Assembly: GCA_011959105.1 (NCBI GenBank)
Contig: BLLU01000290.1
Location: 1 to 42,509 of the forward strand
Length of the DNA stretch: 42,509 bases
Source: Lachnospiraceae bacterium
GTDB taxonomy: Bacteria; Bacillota; Clostridia; Lachnospirales; Lachnospiraceae
Direction: 5' to 3'
Of this stretch, positions 9,239-16,816 are shown piece after piece. Position 1 is the stretch's first letter. Each line of letters starts with the position of its first letter. The notes beneath the pieces are model-generated. The model had not been told where the DNA came from, searched no databases, and saw only the letters and a program-made list of their open reading frames with translations. The position numbers were made by a program, and so were the translations under genes.

Positions 9239-9400
9239 GCCAATTTACATGTAGAACGCAGAAACTCTCTCGTATCTCTGCTTGATGCCGCGAAAGATGT
9301 TGTAAAAGGGGCAGCGTCCCCCTGCATGATTGATGGTCTACAAAATAGTCTCCAGCACTTGTGCCCATTCATGGAAACCCTCTATAACTCCCGGAAATAA
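9239..9400 (+). pseudogene. Start-less coding fragment
   Basis: A 53-codon open frame between a TAA (9236-9238) and the TAA at 9398-9400 has plausible protein texture (SLVSLLDAAKDVVKGA, then SPCMIDGLQNSLQHLCPF). It has no usable start codon near its beginning and no ribosome site. It may be the 3' end of a gene lost to recombination, or a chance frame. Confidence 0.25.
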
Positions 9401-9689
9401 TTAAGGACGAAATGGTCAACACTTAACAAGATCAAAACATCGGCAAATACGCCAACAGGAAACCACAAACATCAGAGGGAAACTTGTTATATTGGCCATT
9501 CTCCCTCTAGTGTTTTAAGTGTTGCAGATGAAAGTTCGGAAGAGTAATTTAAAAACCCCTACCCCAACAATACACTATTAGCATACATAAAATAAGCCCT
9601 AAAAAAATGTATACAGTTTGTGTATGCCAAATAGCGGCTACTCTTATTAAATGAGATATGCTATGATATCGGATATAAGGAGGATGAAA

Positions 9690-10946
9690 ATGATGTTTGT
9701 ATTAGCTGACAACAAAAAAATAGGACAATATTTGACGAGTCACATAGAAGAACGCTTTAAAAGCCATCGGCTGTTTTGCAAAAAATACCTTGAAGCTATG
9801 GGTGAAGAAGCAAACAGTGAGCAGCTACGGAAAATGTCAAATCGCCTGTCACAGATTTTGAACGGGAAAAAAGAAATTCAGCTCTATGATCTCCCAGTAT
9901 TTTGCCGACTCCTAGAGATGTCCTGTGAGGATATCCTCAGCGCAGGGGAGAGCCATGTTCCCGCCTCTTCGCGCTTGACAAATTATGCCGCTGCCTTCTC
10001 TAAAGACGAACGCGAATGGGAGACGTATGTAACGCGCGAAGATTCTCCGATTTTGAATGCCGACGAGTACGGAAAAACCATCATTGATTACTCATTGGAA
10101 GCAGAGAATTATGACCTCCTGAAATACTTGACGGACAAGAAATATATCTGGTTTGTGGGAGCAGATAAAAAGGACTGTTTTGCAGGATTCGGAGCTGGAA
10201 CTAGCATAGAAAAAGCAACTTTTCCGTACCCCAGAAACTGGCATGTTTTAGATGTACAGTTAAAGATGCGTGATGAATTGAGAACGCATATGGCAGCACT
10301 GGCTATCCACCATGAGGACTTGGAAATGTTGGAACAGCTTCGTGCAAGGGAAATCCCCTCCCTATATCAACTGTCCTATTACTCATGCCAACCAGATGAA
10401 TACAAAAAATATTACAATACAAAACTCATGGAATCACTCACTCTTGCAGGCGATAGAGTATTGGATTATTTTTCTGGTGAATTTGAAATTACGGATAGAG
10501 TTGGATTTGCAAACAGGTTCACATTCCCATTTCTTGGAGAATTGATCGAAAGACTACTTAAAGCCAAAAATGAATTTACGGAATATATGCTGAAAGATGC
10601 CATTCAGCATAATCAATATGTTTATGACCAGTTGACCTCCTTAATGGCTGATGCAGTTCAGTTCTACGAGCAAATTGGGTATGATATAACAAATAATGTG
10701 ATAATAAACGATTTGACAAAAGGTATATTAAGGGATATTCATTTTTATGGCGAGGGACATTTAGTCAGCTATTTTGCGTTATTGCCAGGGACGAAGAAAG
10801 GGTTGCGCTCCAATATCGTTCGAGTAAATGCAGAGTCCTCAAATACCATGATAAATCGCCGAATTTCAGAGCTAAACGGCTTGTATGATGCGATTCATCA
10901 AGTAACACCAAAATTTAAAGGAGAAAAGGATAATGATGTTTTTTGA
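9690..10946 (+). CDS. HTH-domain protein with large helical C-terminal region
   Basis: The 418-residue protein has an N-terminal region (about 1-80) resembling an XRE-like helix-turn-helix, including RLSQILNGKKEIQLYDLPVF. A long C-terminal part of unrecognised fold follows, with one ankyrin-like stretch (GKTIIDYSLEAENYDLLKYL). The layout resembles regulators with an HTH head and a sensor body. I chose ATG 9690 because AAGGAGG ends 6 bases upstream; the in-frame ATG 9684 touches the ribosome site, and upstream starts lack one. Its last 14 bases overlap the next, tiny gene. Codon use is AT-rich, matching the island. Function is unknown; DNA-binding control of the neighbouring cassette is a guess. 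Confidence 0.7.
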   Translation: MMFVLADNKKIGQYLTSHIEERFKSHRLFCKKYLEAMGEEANSEQLRKMSNRLSQILNGKKEIQLYDLPVFCRLLEMSCEDILSAGESHVPASSRLTNYAAAFSKDEREWETYVTREDSPILNADEYGKTIIDYSLEAENYDLLKYLTDKKYIWFVGADKKDCFAGFGAGTSIEKATFPYPRNWHVLDVQLKMRDELRTHMAALAIHHEDLEMLEQLRAREIPSLYQLSYYSCQPDEYKKYYNTKLMESLTLAGDRVLDYFSGEFEITDRVGFANRFTFPFLGELIERLLKAKNEFTEYMLKDAIQHNQYVYDQLTSLMADAVQFYEQIGYDITNNVIINDLTKGILRDIHFYGEGHLVSYFALLPGTKKGLRSNIVRVNAESSNTMINRRISELNGLYDAIHQVTPKFKGEKDNDVF

Positions 10947-11106
10947 CTACGAAGATGGAGATTTTATACACATACTTTCCGACAGCATAGCGATGGATTC
11001 TGACGGACATATGATGACGCGAATGGGCGATAGCATGGCGCTAGACATGGATTCTGGTGAACTACATATCGTTTCGGGATGGCTATACGATGAGGACAAC
11101 AATTAA
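10933..11106 (+). CDS. 57-residue acidic protein overlapping the HTH gene
   Basis: A short gene overlapping the HTH gene stop by 14 bases in another frame, with AAAGGAGAAAAGGA just upstream of its ATG. The protein is strongly acidic (many Asp, Glu) and Met-rich. It contains an approximate internal repeat: SDSIAMDSDGHMM followed by GDSMALDMDSGELHI, suggesting a small beta-hairpin repeat. It has no signal peptide or membrane segment. The overlap implies tight co-translation with the HTH protein, as in toxin-antitoxin or regulator-ligand pairs. Family not recognised; the reading frame is supported by ribosome site, overlap and repeat structure. Confidence 0.6.
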   Translation: MMFFDYEDGDFIHILSDSIAMDSDGHMMTRMGDSMALDMDSGELHIVSGWLYDEDNN

Positions 11107-11173
11107 TTCCACAGACATACTTTCAAAACCGAATATCTCTTAGGAGAATTGCTATAAAAAACCATTATTGTGT

Positions 11174-11217
11174 TAGTAAAAGGACATTTCTTTGAGGAGA
11201 GAAATGTCCTTTTACTA
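11174..11217. terminator. Hairpin of the AAAAGGACATTT family, after the HTH cassette
   Basis: Perfect 17-bp stem, TAGTAAAAGGACATTTC (11174-11190) with GAAATGTCCTTTTACTA (11201-11217), loop of 10. The A and T runs inside the arms make it usable in both directions. Related hairpins lie at 14514 and 42362. Confidence 0.75.
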
Positions 11218-11350
11218 ATTCTGTCCTTTTTTGCTATTGATTCCCGATTTACGATGAAAGAAAATTAACATCTCCCGTTGCAGTTTTGATTTGATGATTT
11301 TTAAAAGGAAGCACTTGAATTGTTCTGTATAATATTTACGGTATTTTGTA

Positions 11351-11379
11351 TTGCTTTTACGATGTAGAAACTTTATAAT
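11351..11379 (+). promoter_or_regulatory. Promoter of the two-gene helicase operon
   Basis: TTGCTT (11351-11356), 17-base spacer, TATAAT (11374-11379), about 98 bases before the ATG at 11477. Confidence 0.65.
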
Positions 11380-11400
11380 TACAACATGTATGTTTTGTAA
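11379..11400. promoter_or_regulatory. Operator-like imperfect palindrome at the transcription start
   Basis: TTACAACAT faces ATGTTTTGTAA around GT, directly after the -10 box. A repressor bound here would block initiation. It is near-palindromic, with a two-base insertion in the right arm. Confidence 0.4.
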
Positions 11401-11476
11401 CTTACATATTGATTTACGAAGTAGATTCACGCTATGACAAAACGATATAGCCACAAAAGAATTGGAGGTACAAACC

Positions 11477-12463
11477 ATGTATGTGGGTGCAGGCATTGAT
11501 GTAGAAGAACCTTGTTACGATTATGAACATATCAAAAAAGTTTTAGGAGAAATCAAGAAGAATTTTGAGGGATATTTTCAGCGTTTCCTTGAAACAAATG
11601 CCGGAAATGGATTAACAGATGAAGATTTTACAAAACTTCAAAAGAAATTTGGTATAGACGAAAAATGTACCAAACCTATATCTAGCAAAAAACTCTCCAT
11701 TAATTATAAATCGATAATAAATGAATCCTTAGTTAAATATGAAAAGGATCGGGATGATTATTTAAAGATAATGGATATGGAGCTATTGGAAGATTTAGTT
11801 GATGATGCCGATCATTTTAAGTCTAAAATTCTTAGAAATGAGTGCCCCATTATCCGAAAAACTCTTGCAAACAGAAAAGCAAAAGAACTTGATAAATACA
11901 GGGGAAATTTCAGCCATGCCGATGCTGATTGGCTCTTGGAGGTGGTCGCAAATTTATGTAAGTTTGCTGATGAATATGCCGAAAATTATGATGAAGAGGA
12001 ATATGAGAACTACGAAACCTATGAAGATTTAAATATGAATCTAATGGATACAGATGATTACACAGCCTATGGAGTAATCGGCGGTGGTATAAAAACGCAC
12101 ATGTTGTATAAAGTATACCCAGGACTTTTCCCAAATCGTAGCAGAAGTGCATTATGGGCATTGTGGTATTTGTCAGGCAAATCGAAATACAATTGTACTA
12201 TGGACTCTGAGTTTTTAATGATAGATGTAGATAAGGGAGTAGTCCAACAGAATTACTTTTATCCGTACACATTATTTGTATATTATGCTTTTGAAATCTA
12301 CAAACTTCTTCGTGATAAGGCTACCGAACTCAATGCTTACATAGATCTGGATTATCGCTATATCATAGTAGATTCTTTCCTTGAATATGTTGCCCTTGAA
12401 CATGATGCTGATATTTCTGTTATGAAATCGCAGATAAGAGATGGAGGTATGGGATTTGCTTAA
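11477..12463 (+). CDS. Unrecognised 328-residue partner of the helicase-nuclease
   Basis: First gene of a two-gene operon. The protein starts with a helical, charged region (1-150), then an acidic patch (about 170-190; many Asp, Glu, Tyr). A conserved-looking C-terminal half follows, with GVIGGGIKTHMLYKVYPG, the aromatic run ALWALWYLSG, and DSEFLMIDVDKG before QQNYFYPY. These segments look like a folded domain, but I do not recognise the family. No signal peptide or membrane helix is evident. Start ATG 11477 follows TTGGAGG by 8 bases; the upstream in-frame TTG 11462 overlaps that site. Its 3' end overlaps the helicase gene by 8-23 bases, so the products probably act together. AT-rich composition suggests transfer. 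Confidence 0.75.
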   Translation: MYVGAGIDVEEPCYDYEHIKKVLGEIKKNFEGYFQRFLETNAGNGLTDEDFTKLQKKFGIDEKCTKPISSKKLSINYKSIINESLVKYEKDRDDYLKIMDMELLEDLVDDADHFKSKILRNECPIIRKTLANRKAKELDKYRGNFSHADADWLLEVVANLCKFADEYAENYDEEEYENYETYEDLNMNLMDTDDYTAYGVIGGGIKTHMLYKVYPGLFPNRSRSALWALWYLSGKSKYNCTMDSEFLMIDVDKGVVQQNYFYPYTLFVYYAFEIYKLLRDKATELNAYIDLDYRYIIVDSFLEYVALEHDADISVMKSQIRDGGMGFA

Positions 12464-14432
12464 TTTGGATAAAGATTTTGAGAAATACTTTCCTTCTTTT
12501 GATTTTCAACTGAAGGAATTTCAAAAGGATGTTATAAACAACCTTGTAGAAAAAGATAATACTTTATATATTATGCCTACTGGCGGTGGTAAATCCATAA
12601 TTTACTGGATGTCTGCTATGGAAGTTGGAGGAATAACACTGGTGGTTTCCCCGTTGACTGCATTGATTGCTGAACAGGCTGAAAAGCTAAATGATCAGGG
12701 GTATGAAACACTGGTTATTCATGGTGGTATAAATGCCAAGAAACAAATGACTATATTATCCGATTTTGCCAATAAGATAAGTACGCCCAAATTTATCTTT
12801 GCCAGTCCCGAAAAATTTGCTACAGATGGCTTTTTTGAATACTGTCTAAAACAAAGAAAAGAGGATATAAAACTCTTGGCAATTGACGAGGTTCATTGTG
12901 TCAGCCAGTGGGGCATGAGCTTTAGACCATTTTACAAACGTATACCAAATTTTTTAGATAGAATTTTCGGCGCCGACAAGTGGTGCAGAATTTTAGCACT
13001 AACAGCTACACTTAATCCAAAAGAATTGAAAGATATTTGTGAAGAATTTCATATTTCAAAGTACAATATCCTCAAACAGACTGTTTTAATGCGAAACGAA
13101 ATTCAACTCCATACTCTTAAATTCAACAAAGAAGATGAAAAAGAAGATAAATTTTGGGAAATAATTAAAAACCATCGTCACGAAAAAACATTGGTATATG
13201 TATATCGAAAAAAAGGGGAACGTGCTGTAGAGGGCTTATGTGAGGAGGCAATTTCTAAAGGTTATAAGGCAGCATGGTTTCATGGAGAAATGTCCTCAAA
13301 TGAACGAATGGATATTATAGAGCATTACCGTAATGGGAATATCAACCTTGTGTTTGCAACCAATGCATTTGGTATGGGAATTGATATAAAAGATATAAGA
13401 AATGTGATTCATTTTATGATACCGGAATCGGCAGAGCAATATTATCAAGAGGTTGGTCGAGCCGCTCGTGATGGATATGGTGCTAATGCCTATTTACTAT
13501 ATTCCAATAAAAATATAGAGGTAAAGAGAACACATTTTATAGATAGGTCATTTCCAACAGAGGCAAAGTTGCAGGAAGTCTACACGAATATAGGAAAACG
13601 TGATGGATACAGGGTGATTGCTTATTTTGACAATGAAGACATTCAAGAATGTTTGCCATACTATATGAAAGCTGGTCTAATTAAAATAATCTGCAAAGGC
13701 TTTTCCGGTCTTACAGAATTATATGATATTCAAGATACTAAATTGCAAAAACTCTATGACAGCACACGCTCCAAAGCCTTTGTTCGTATAATGAAAGCAA
13801 ATAACATAACTGCGGAAGAATTATCTGATATAGTGTACGATTCTATTATTAGAGGAAAAGCAAAACTCAAAAAACCCTTAGAAAGATGGTTAGTAATAGA
13901 GGTCACATCAACTGACATATCAGACGAGCAGATGAAAATAATGATTGACGATATCACTAAAAAGAAAGAATATAAACATGAATTATTAAACTACTTCGTA
14001 AAATTACTTGAAGATAACCCTAACTCCCAGTATTTACATCAGGAAATTGCACGTTATTTAGGAATGGATAAATATCAACTGAATCGTATCTATACAACTG
14101 TAGATGGTAATAACGTACGAAGCAAATCCGAGGTTATCATTTGTGATTTACTTCATGTATCTGGTATTAAATATAAATACGAAGAATTATTGAAATATGG
14201 AAATGGAAAAACTATAAATCCAGATTTTACTATTTACCTCCCAAGTGGCAAGAAAATGTTCTGGGAACATGTTGGTATGCTTGGCACAGAGGATTACGAT
14301 ACTTCATGGTCTAAAAAAATGGATATATATGAGAACTATTTTCCAAACCAACTAATTAAGACTTATGAAAATGGTGCATTATCCAAAGATGCTCAAAAAC
14401 TCATTGATAAGCTAAAAGAGTTTGCAAAATAA
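12441..14432 (+). CDS. RecQ-like superfamily 2 helicase fused to a PD-(D/E)XK-like nuclease
   Basis: ATP-dependent DNA helicase with all main motifs: Walker A PTGGGKS (46-52), DEVHCVSQWG (149-158, the RecQ-type motif II plus aromatic loop), LALTAT (186-190), ATNAFGMGID (306-315) and EQYYQEVGRAARDG (332-345). The middle region lacks an obvious RecQ zinc site. A winged-helix-like segment (about 528-555) leads into a C-terminal domain (about 558-645) with E564, P594-D595-F and W608-E609-H, the spacing of a PD-(D/E)XK-type nuclease, with His or Val near the usual Lys position. ATG 12441 is the annotated start; TTG 12456, 8 bases after GGAGG, may be the true one. Helicase-nuclease fusions with an unknown partner are common in phage-defence islands; here that is inference. 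Confidence 0.88.
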   Translation: MEVWDLLNLDKDFEKYFPSFDFQLKEFQKDVINNLVEKDNTLYIMPTGGGKSIIYWMSAMEVGGITLVVSPLTALIAEQAEKLNDQGYETLVIHGGINAKKQMTILSDFANKISTPKFIFASPEKFATDGFFEYCLKQRKEDIKLLAIDEVHCVSQWGMSFRPFYKRIPNFLDRIFGADKWCRILALTATLNPKELKDICEEFHISKYNILKQTVLMRNEIQLHTLKFNKEDEKEDKFWEIIKNHRHEKTLVYVYRKKGERAVEGLCEEAISKGYKAAWFHGEMSSNERMDIIEHYRNGNINLVFATNAFGMGIDIKDIRNVIHFMIPESAEQYYQEVGRAARDGYGANAYLLYSNKNIEVKRTHFIDRSFPTEAKLQEVYTNIGKRDGYRVIAYFDNEDIQECLPYYMKAGLIKIICKGFSGLTELYDIQDTKLQKLYDSTRSKAFVRIMKANNITAEELSDIVYDSIIRGKAKLKKPLERWLVIEVTSTDISDEQMKIMIDDITKKKEYKHELLNYFVKLLEDNPNSQYLHQEIARYLGMDKYQLNRIYTTVDGNNVRSKSEVIICDLLHVSGIKYKYEELLKYGNGKTINPDFTIYLPSGKKMFWEHVGMLGTEDYDTSWSKKMDIYENYFPNQLIKTYENGALSKDAQKLIDKLKEFAK

Positions 14433-14513
14433 AATCTTACATAATAACAACTTTATTTTATCACGCCCAAAACTCTATTTCAGAGATATGCACACTCTCG
14501 CATCCTCGTATAT

Positions 14514-14552
14514 GCAAAAGGACATTTTCAAAGAGTGAAAAGGTCCTTTTGC
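14514..14552. terminator. Hairpin of the AAAAGGAC family, after the helicase operon
   Basis: GCAAAAGGAC (14514-14523) pairs with GTCCTTTTGC (14543-14552), with an inner TTTTC/GAAAA stem. The rest of 14433-14689 holds no gene. Confidence 0.7.
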
Positions 14553-14689
14553 GCATTACAAGATTTTAGTTTTAGTCTACTGCTTTATAATTGGTTAGGT
14601 CTAATACATTGAAAATTAAGGAAAGTTAAGACAGTTAATAGATAAATTTAAATTTGCCATGGGCGAATCATGAGATCACATGCGCGTGA

Positions 14690-15340
14690 TCAGGCCACAT
14701 AGGCGTACATGAAGATAAAATGGCAGATACTGCCTCCCATGACAAACAGGTGGAAAATTTCATGGGAACCAAAGTATTTGTGGTGTGCGTTGAAGAGGGG
14801 AAGTTTCAACGCGTAAATCACGCCGCCTATGGTATAGATAATGCCTCCTGTCAGCAGCCATAAAAACGCGGCGGTGGGAAGGGTATCCAGGAGTTGGCCA
14901 AACACCAGGACGCAAACCCAGCCCATGGCGATATAGATCAGCGAGGAAAACCATTTGGGACAGGTGACCCAGAGGGCCTTGATCACCATACCCGCAATGG
15001 CGATCCCCCACACCAGCGCCAGCAAGGCGTAGCCGGACGCGCCGCCCAGTACGATCAGACATACAGGGGTGTAGGAGCCGGCGATCAGTACAAAAATCAT
15101 CATATGGTCAATTTTTTTGAAAAACTTCAGCCGGGAACCGGTGAGGTTCACGCTGTGGTAAGTGGCGCTGGCGCCGTAGAGCAGAATCATGCTGGCCATA
15201 AATACGGTCATGGCAGTCAGCGTAACATTGCCGCCGGATGTGGCGGCTTTAACCAGCAGTGGCATGGCGGCAAACACGGCCATCATCATGCCGATAAAAT
15301 GGGTCAGGGCGCTGCCCGGTTCTCTTATTGTAATCTGCAT
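14690..15340 (-). CDS. Hemolysin III / PAQR-family membrane protein
   Basis: The 216-residue protein has about seven hydrophobic segments and the family's conserved polar residues: TH near the N-terminus (SALTHFIG), S-x3-H in ASATYHS, DHMMIF with the conserved aspartate, and the C-terminal HEIFHLFVMGG. These Ser/Asp/His residues form the metal site in PAQR proteins. The name hemolysin III is historical; the cellular role in Firmicutes is unclear. Start ATG 15340 is chosen because GGAGGT stands 6 bases upstream; an upstream in-frame start exists but lacks a ribosome site. A promoter containing a palindrome lies at 15432-15461. GC-rich composition returns with this gene, marking the right end of the island. 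Confidence 0.92.
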   Translation of the reverse strand: MQITIREPGSALTHFIGMMMAVFAAMPLLVKAATSGGNVTLTAMTVFMASMILLYGASATYHSVNLTGSRLKFFKKIDHMMIFVLIAGSYTPVCLIVLGGASGYALLALVWGIAIAGMVIKALWVTCPKWFSSLIYIAMGWVCVLVFGQLLDTLPTAAFLWLLTGGIIYTIGGVIYALKLPLFNAHHKYFGSHEIFHLFVMGGSICHFIFMYAYVA

Positions 15341-15431
15341 ATTGACACCTCCGAGTTCTACAGCCGTCCGGCCCGGGTATGACTGGCGGACGCTTTCTGC
15401 AATCAAATATCCAAAAGATTCTCTTGGAATC

Positions 15432-15461
15432 ATTATATGTAGTTTTTGAAACTACATTCAA
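15432..15461 (-). promoter_or_regulatory. Promoter of the hemolysin-III-like gene with palindrome in the spacer
   Basis: On the minus strand TTGAAT (15456-15461) and TATAAT (15432-15437) are 18 bases apart. The spacer is nearly filled by a perfect 9-bp dyad, ATGTAGTTT (15437-15445) and AAACTACAT (15449-15457), a strong candidate regulator site. Confidence 0.75.
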
Positions 15462-15558
15462 TATATTTGAATACTACACCTTGCAGATAAGAATGTCAAT
15501 ACTTTTTTGAACCGTAAAAGTCATTACATTTCAATTAACTTTATAAGGACTCACTTTT

Positions 15559-15825
15559 TTAATCTTCCTCAATTACCTGAATTTCCAGATAGTCAAAGGG
15601 AATCTCCTCTATAAAATTGTCCTGGCGGAACCTGGCTTTTTTGTGGCGTTTGAATTCTGTCACCGTTGCGTCCAGCCAGATGGGCTTTCCCAGGTCAAAC
15701 TCGTAACAGACCTGATCCAGAGCCCGGAAGATCTTGTGAGTCCGCGTATCCTGGCTGTCATCGGCAATCACGGTATCCCGAAGCATTTTGTTGTTCGCAA
15801 ATTCTCTTGCCCATAAACGAAACAT
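15559..15825 (-). CDS. Small conserved protein of unknown function
   Basis: The 88-residue protein contains HKIFRALDQVCYEFDLGKPI followed by WLDATVTEFKRHKKARF, and ends DYLEIQVIEED. Alternating hydrophobic residues suggest a compact alpha/beta fold. The acidic C-terminus and absence of a signal peptide suggest a cytosolic protein. It has the look of a conserved Lachnospiraceae hypothetical, but I cannot name a family. The ATG at 15825 follows GAGGAG. It stands alone: 218 bases separate it from the next minus-strand gene, and 277 bases with nothing clear but AT-rich sequence separate it from the divergent RelQ gene. Confidence 0.75.
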   Translation of the reverse strand: MFRLWAREFANNKMLRDTVIADDSQDTRTHKIFRALDQVCYEFDLGKPIWLDATVTEFKRHKKARFRQDNFIEEIPFDYLEIQVIEED

Positions 15826-16102
15826 TTTCTTCTACTCCTCGTGTCAATGTGTTTTTTCAAATCCCATAGTTCAACGGCACAACCCATTTTATCATAGCAG
15901 ATGGGAAAGCACAAATTCTTTTATTTCCCCGAATATAAATTGCTTTTGGCGCATAAACATAAATAGTGGGCTTCAACCATGTAAAAACCACCAACAATTA
16001 TTAAAAAAGGATTAATATTTTGTGAAAAACATACATTTTTGGAATACTTTGTGTTATACTGAACTCAGTAAAAACAGTTCTTTGGAGCTAGAAGGAGTAC
16101 AT

Positions 16103-16756
16103 ATGGAATTACGAGTTGATAATGATGATGGAATTGACAGTTGGAAGGAGGTCAATCTGGTATATAATGCGGCGCTGAAACAGGTGGAAACCAAGATAGA
16201 GATTCTGAATGACGAATTTCAGCATGTGCATCAGTATAATCCCATTGAACATATCAAAGCGAGGATCAAGACACCTGAGAGCATTGTCAAGAAACTGAAA
16301 CGGCATGGTCATGAATCCACCATTGACAATATGGTGAAGTATATTAACGATATTGCCGGCATTCGGATTATCTGTTCCTTCACTTCCGATATCTATCAGA
16401 TTGCCAAGATGATCCGGCAGCAGAAGGACATCCAGATTATATGCGAGAAGAATTATATTACCTATCCCAAAGCCAGCGGCTACAAAAGTTATCACATGAT
16501 TGTGACGGTGCCGGTGTATCTTTCGGACCGCATAGTGGATACCAAGGTGGAGATACAGATCCGTACGGTGGCCATGGATTTTTGGGCCAGCCTGGAGCAT
16601 AAGATACATTATAAATTTGAAGGAGATGCCCCGGAACATATCAAGAGTGAATTGGTGGAATGCGCCAAGATGGTATCGGATCTTGACAGCAGGATGCTGT
16701 CCCTGAACGAGGAGATCCTGGCCATCAGCCATGCCAAGAATATTCAGGCGGTATGA
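16103..16756 (+). CDS. Small alarmone synthetase (RelQ/YjbM-type GTP pyrophosphokinase)
   Basis: Makes (p)ppGpp from ATP and GDP/GTP without the hydrolase and regulatory domains of long RelA/SpoT proteins. The 217-residue length fits the RelQ class. Synthetase motifs are DIAGIRIICSF (83-93, including the metal-binding Asp83), YPKASGYKSYHMIV (121-134, substrate loop) and VEIQIRTVAMDFWASLEHKI (149-168, catalytic Glu150). The C-terminal helix is of the type that makes RelQ tetramers. Start ATG 16103 follows GAAGGAG; the in-frame GTG 16022 lacks a ribosome site. It stands as a single gene. Expected role: stress-linked slowing of growth and GTP control. Confidence 0.92.
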   Translation: MELRVDNDDGIDSWKEVNLVYNAALKQVETKIEILNDEFQHVHQYNPIEHIKARIKTPESIVKKLKRHGHESTIDNMVKYINDIAGIRIICSFTSDIYQIAKMIRQQKDIQIICEKNYITYPKASGYKSYHMIVTVPVYLSDRIVDTKVEIQIRTVAMDFWASLEHKIHYKFEGDAPEHIKSELVECAKMVSDLDSRMLSLNEEILAISHAKNIQAV

Positions 16757-16790
16757 GTCATTGCCCCGCAGCTTCCCTGAAATGAGGAGT

Positions 16791-16816
16791 GCCCAGACAC
16801 CTTGCGGCGTCTGGGC
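16791..16816 (+). terminator. Hairpin after the alarmone synthetase gene
   Basis: GCCCAGAC (16791-16798) pairs with GTCTGGGC (16809-16816). The following bases (TATTATG) are a weak U tract. Confidence 0.5.

Larger units (their letters stand above)
8742..9689. other. Long non-coding stretch with decayed gene remnants
   Basis: About 950 bases without an intact gene. It holds a frame-disrupted minus-strand remnant (8931-9220) and a start-less plus-strand fragment (9239-9400). A loose inverted pair around AAAAATAGAGTGT (8771-8783) and ACACTCTCAATATTT (8886-8900) could be degraded insertion-sequence ends. Upstream of the HTH gene, ATACA...TGTGTAT (about 9609-9626) is a weak dyad that could be an operator. 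Confidence 0.5.
11246..11428 (+). repeat. Direct repeats TTTACGA(T/A)G upstream of the helicase operon
   Basis: GATTTACGATGAAAG (11246-11260), TTTTACGATGTAGAAAC (11355-11371) and GATTTACGAAGTAGATTC (11411-11428) share a core; a partial TTTACG lies at 11335-11340. The second copy falls in the promoter spacer and the third between promoter and start codon, as expected of operator sites. No other gene is seen between 11107 and 11476. Confidence 0.5.

Noticed and set aside
9690..11106. RNPP/Rgg-type quorum regulator with its signal peptide gene
   Set aside because: The small protein is acidic and has no hydrophobic leader or export signal, so it does not resemble a secreted peptide precursor.
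11215..11496. 93-codon open frame on the minus strand overlapping the start of the helicase operon
   Set aside because: It covers the promoter, operator repeats and gene start of the plus-strand operon, has no ribosome site, and its composition is that of AT-rich non-coding DNA.
12441..14432. Housekeeping RecQ
   Set aside because: It lacks an obvious zinc-binding motif and carries a nuclease-like C-terminus, a foreign composition and an operon partner.
8200..14640. CRISPR array in the island
   Set aside because: No evenly spaced direct repeats with unique spacers were seen; the TTTACG repeats are short and irregularly spaced.
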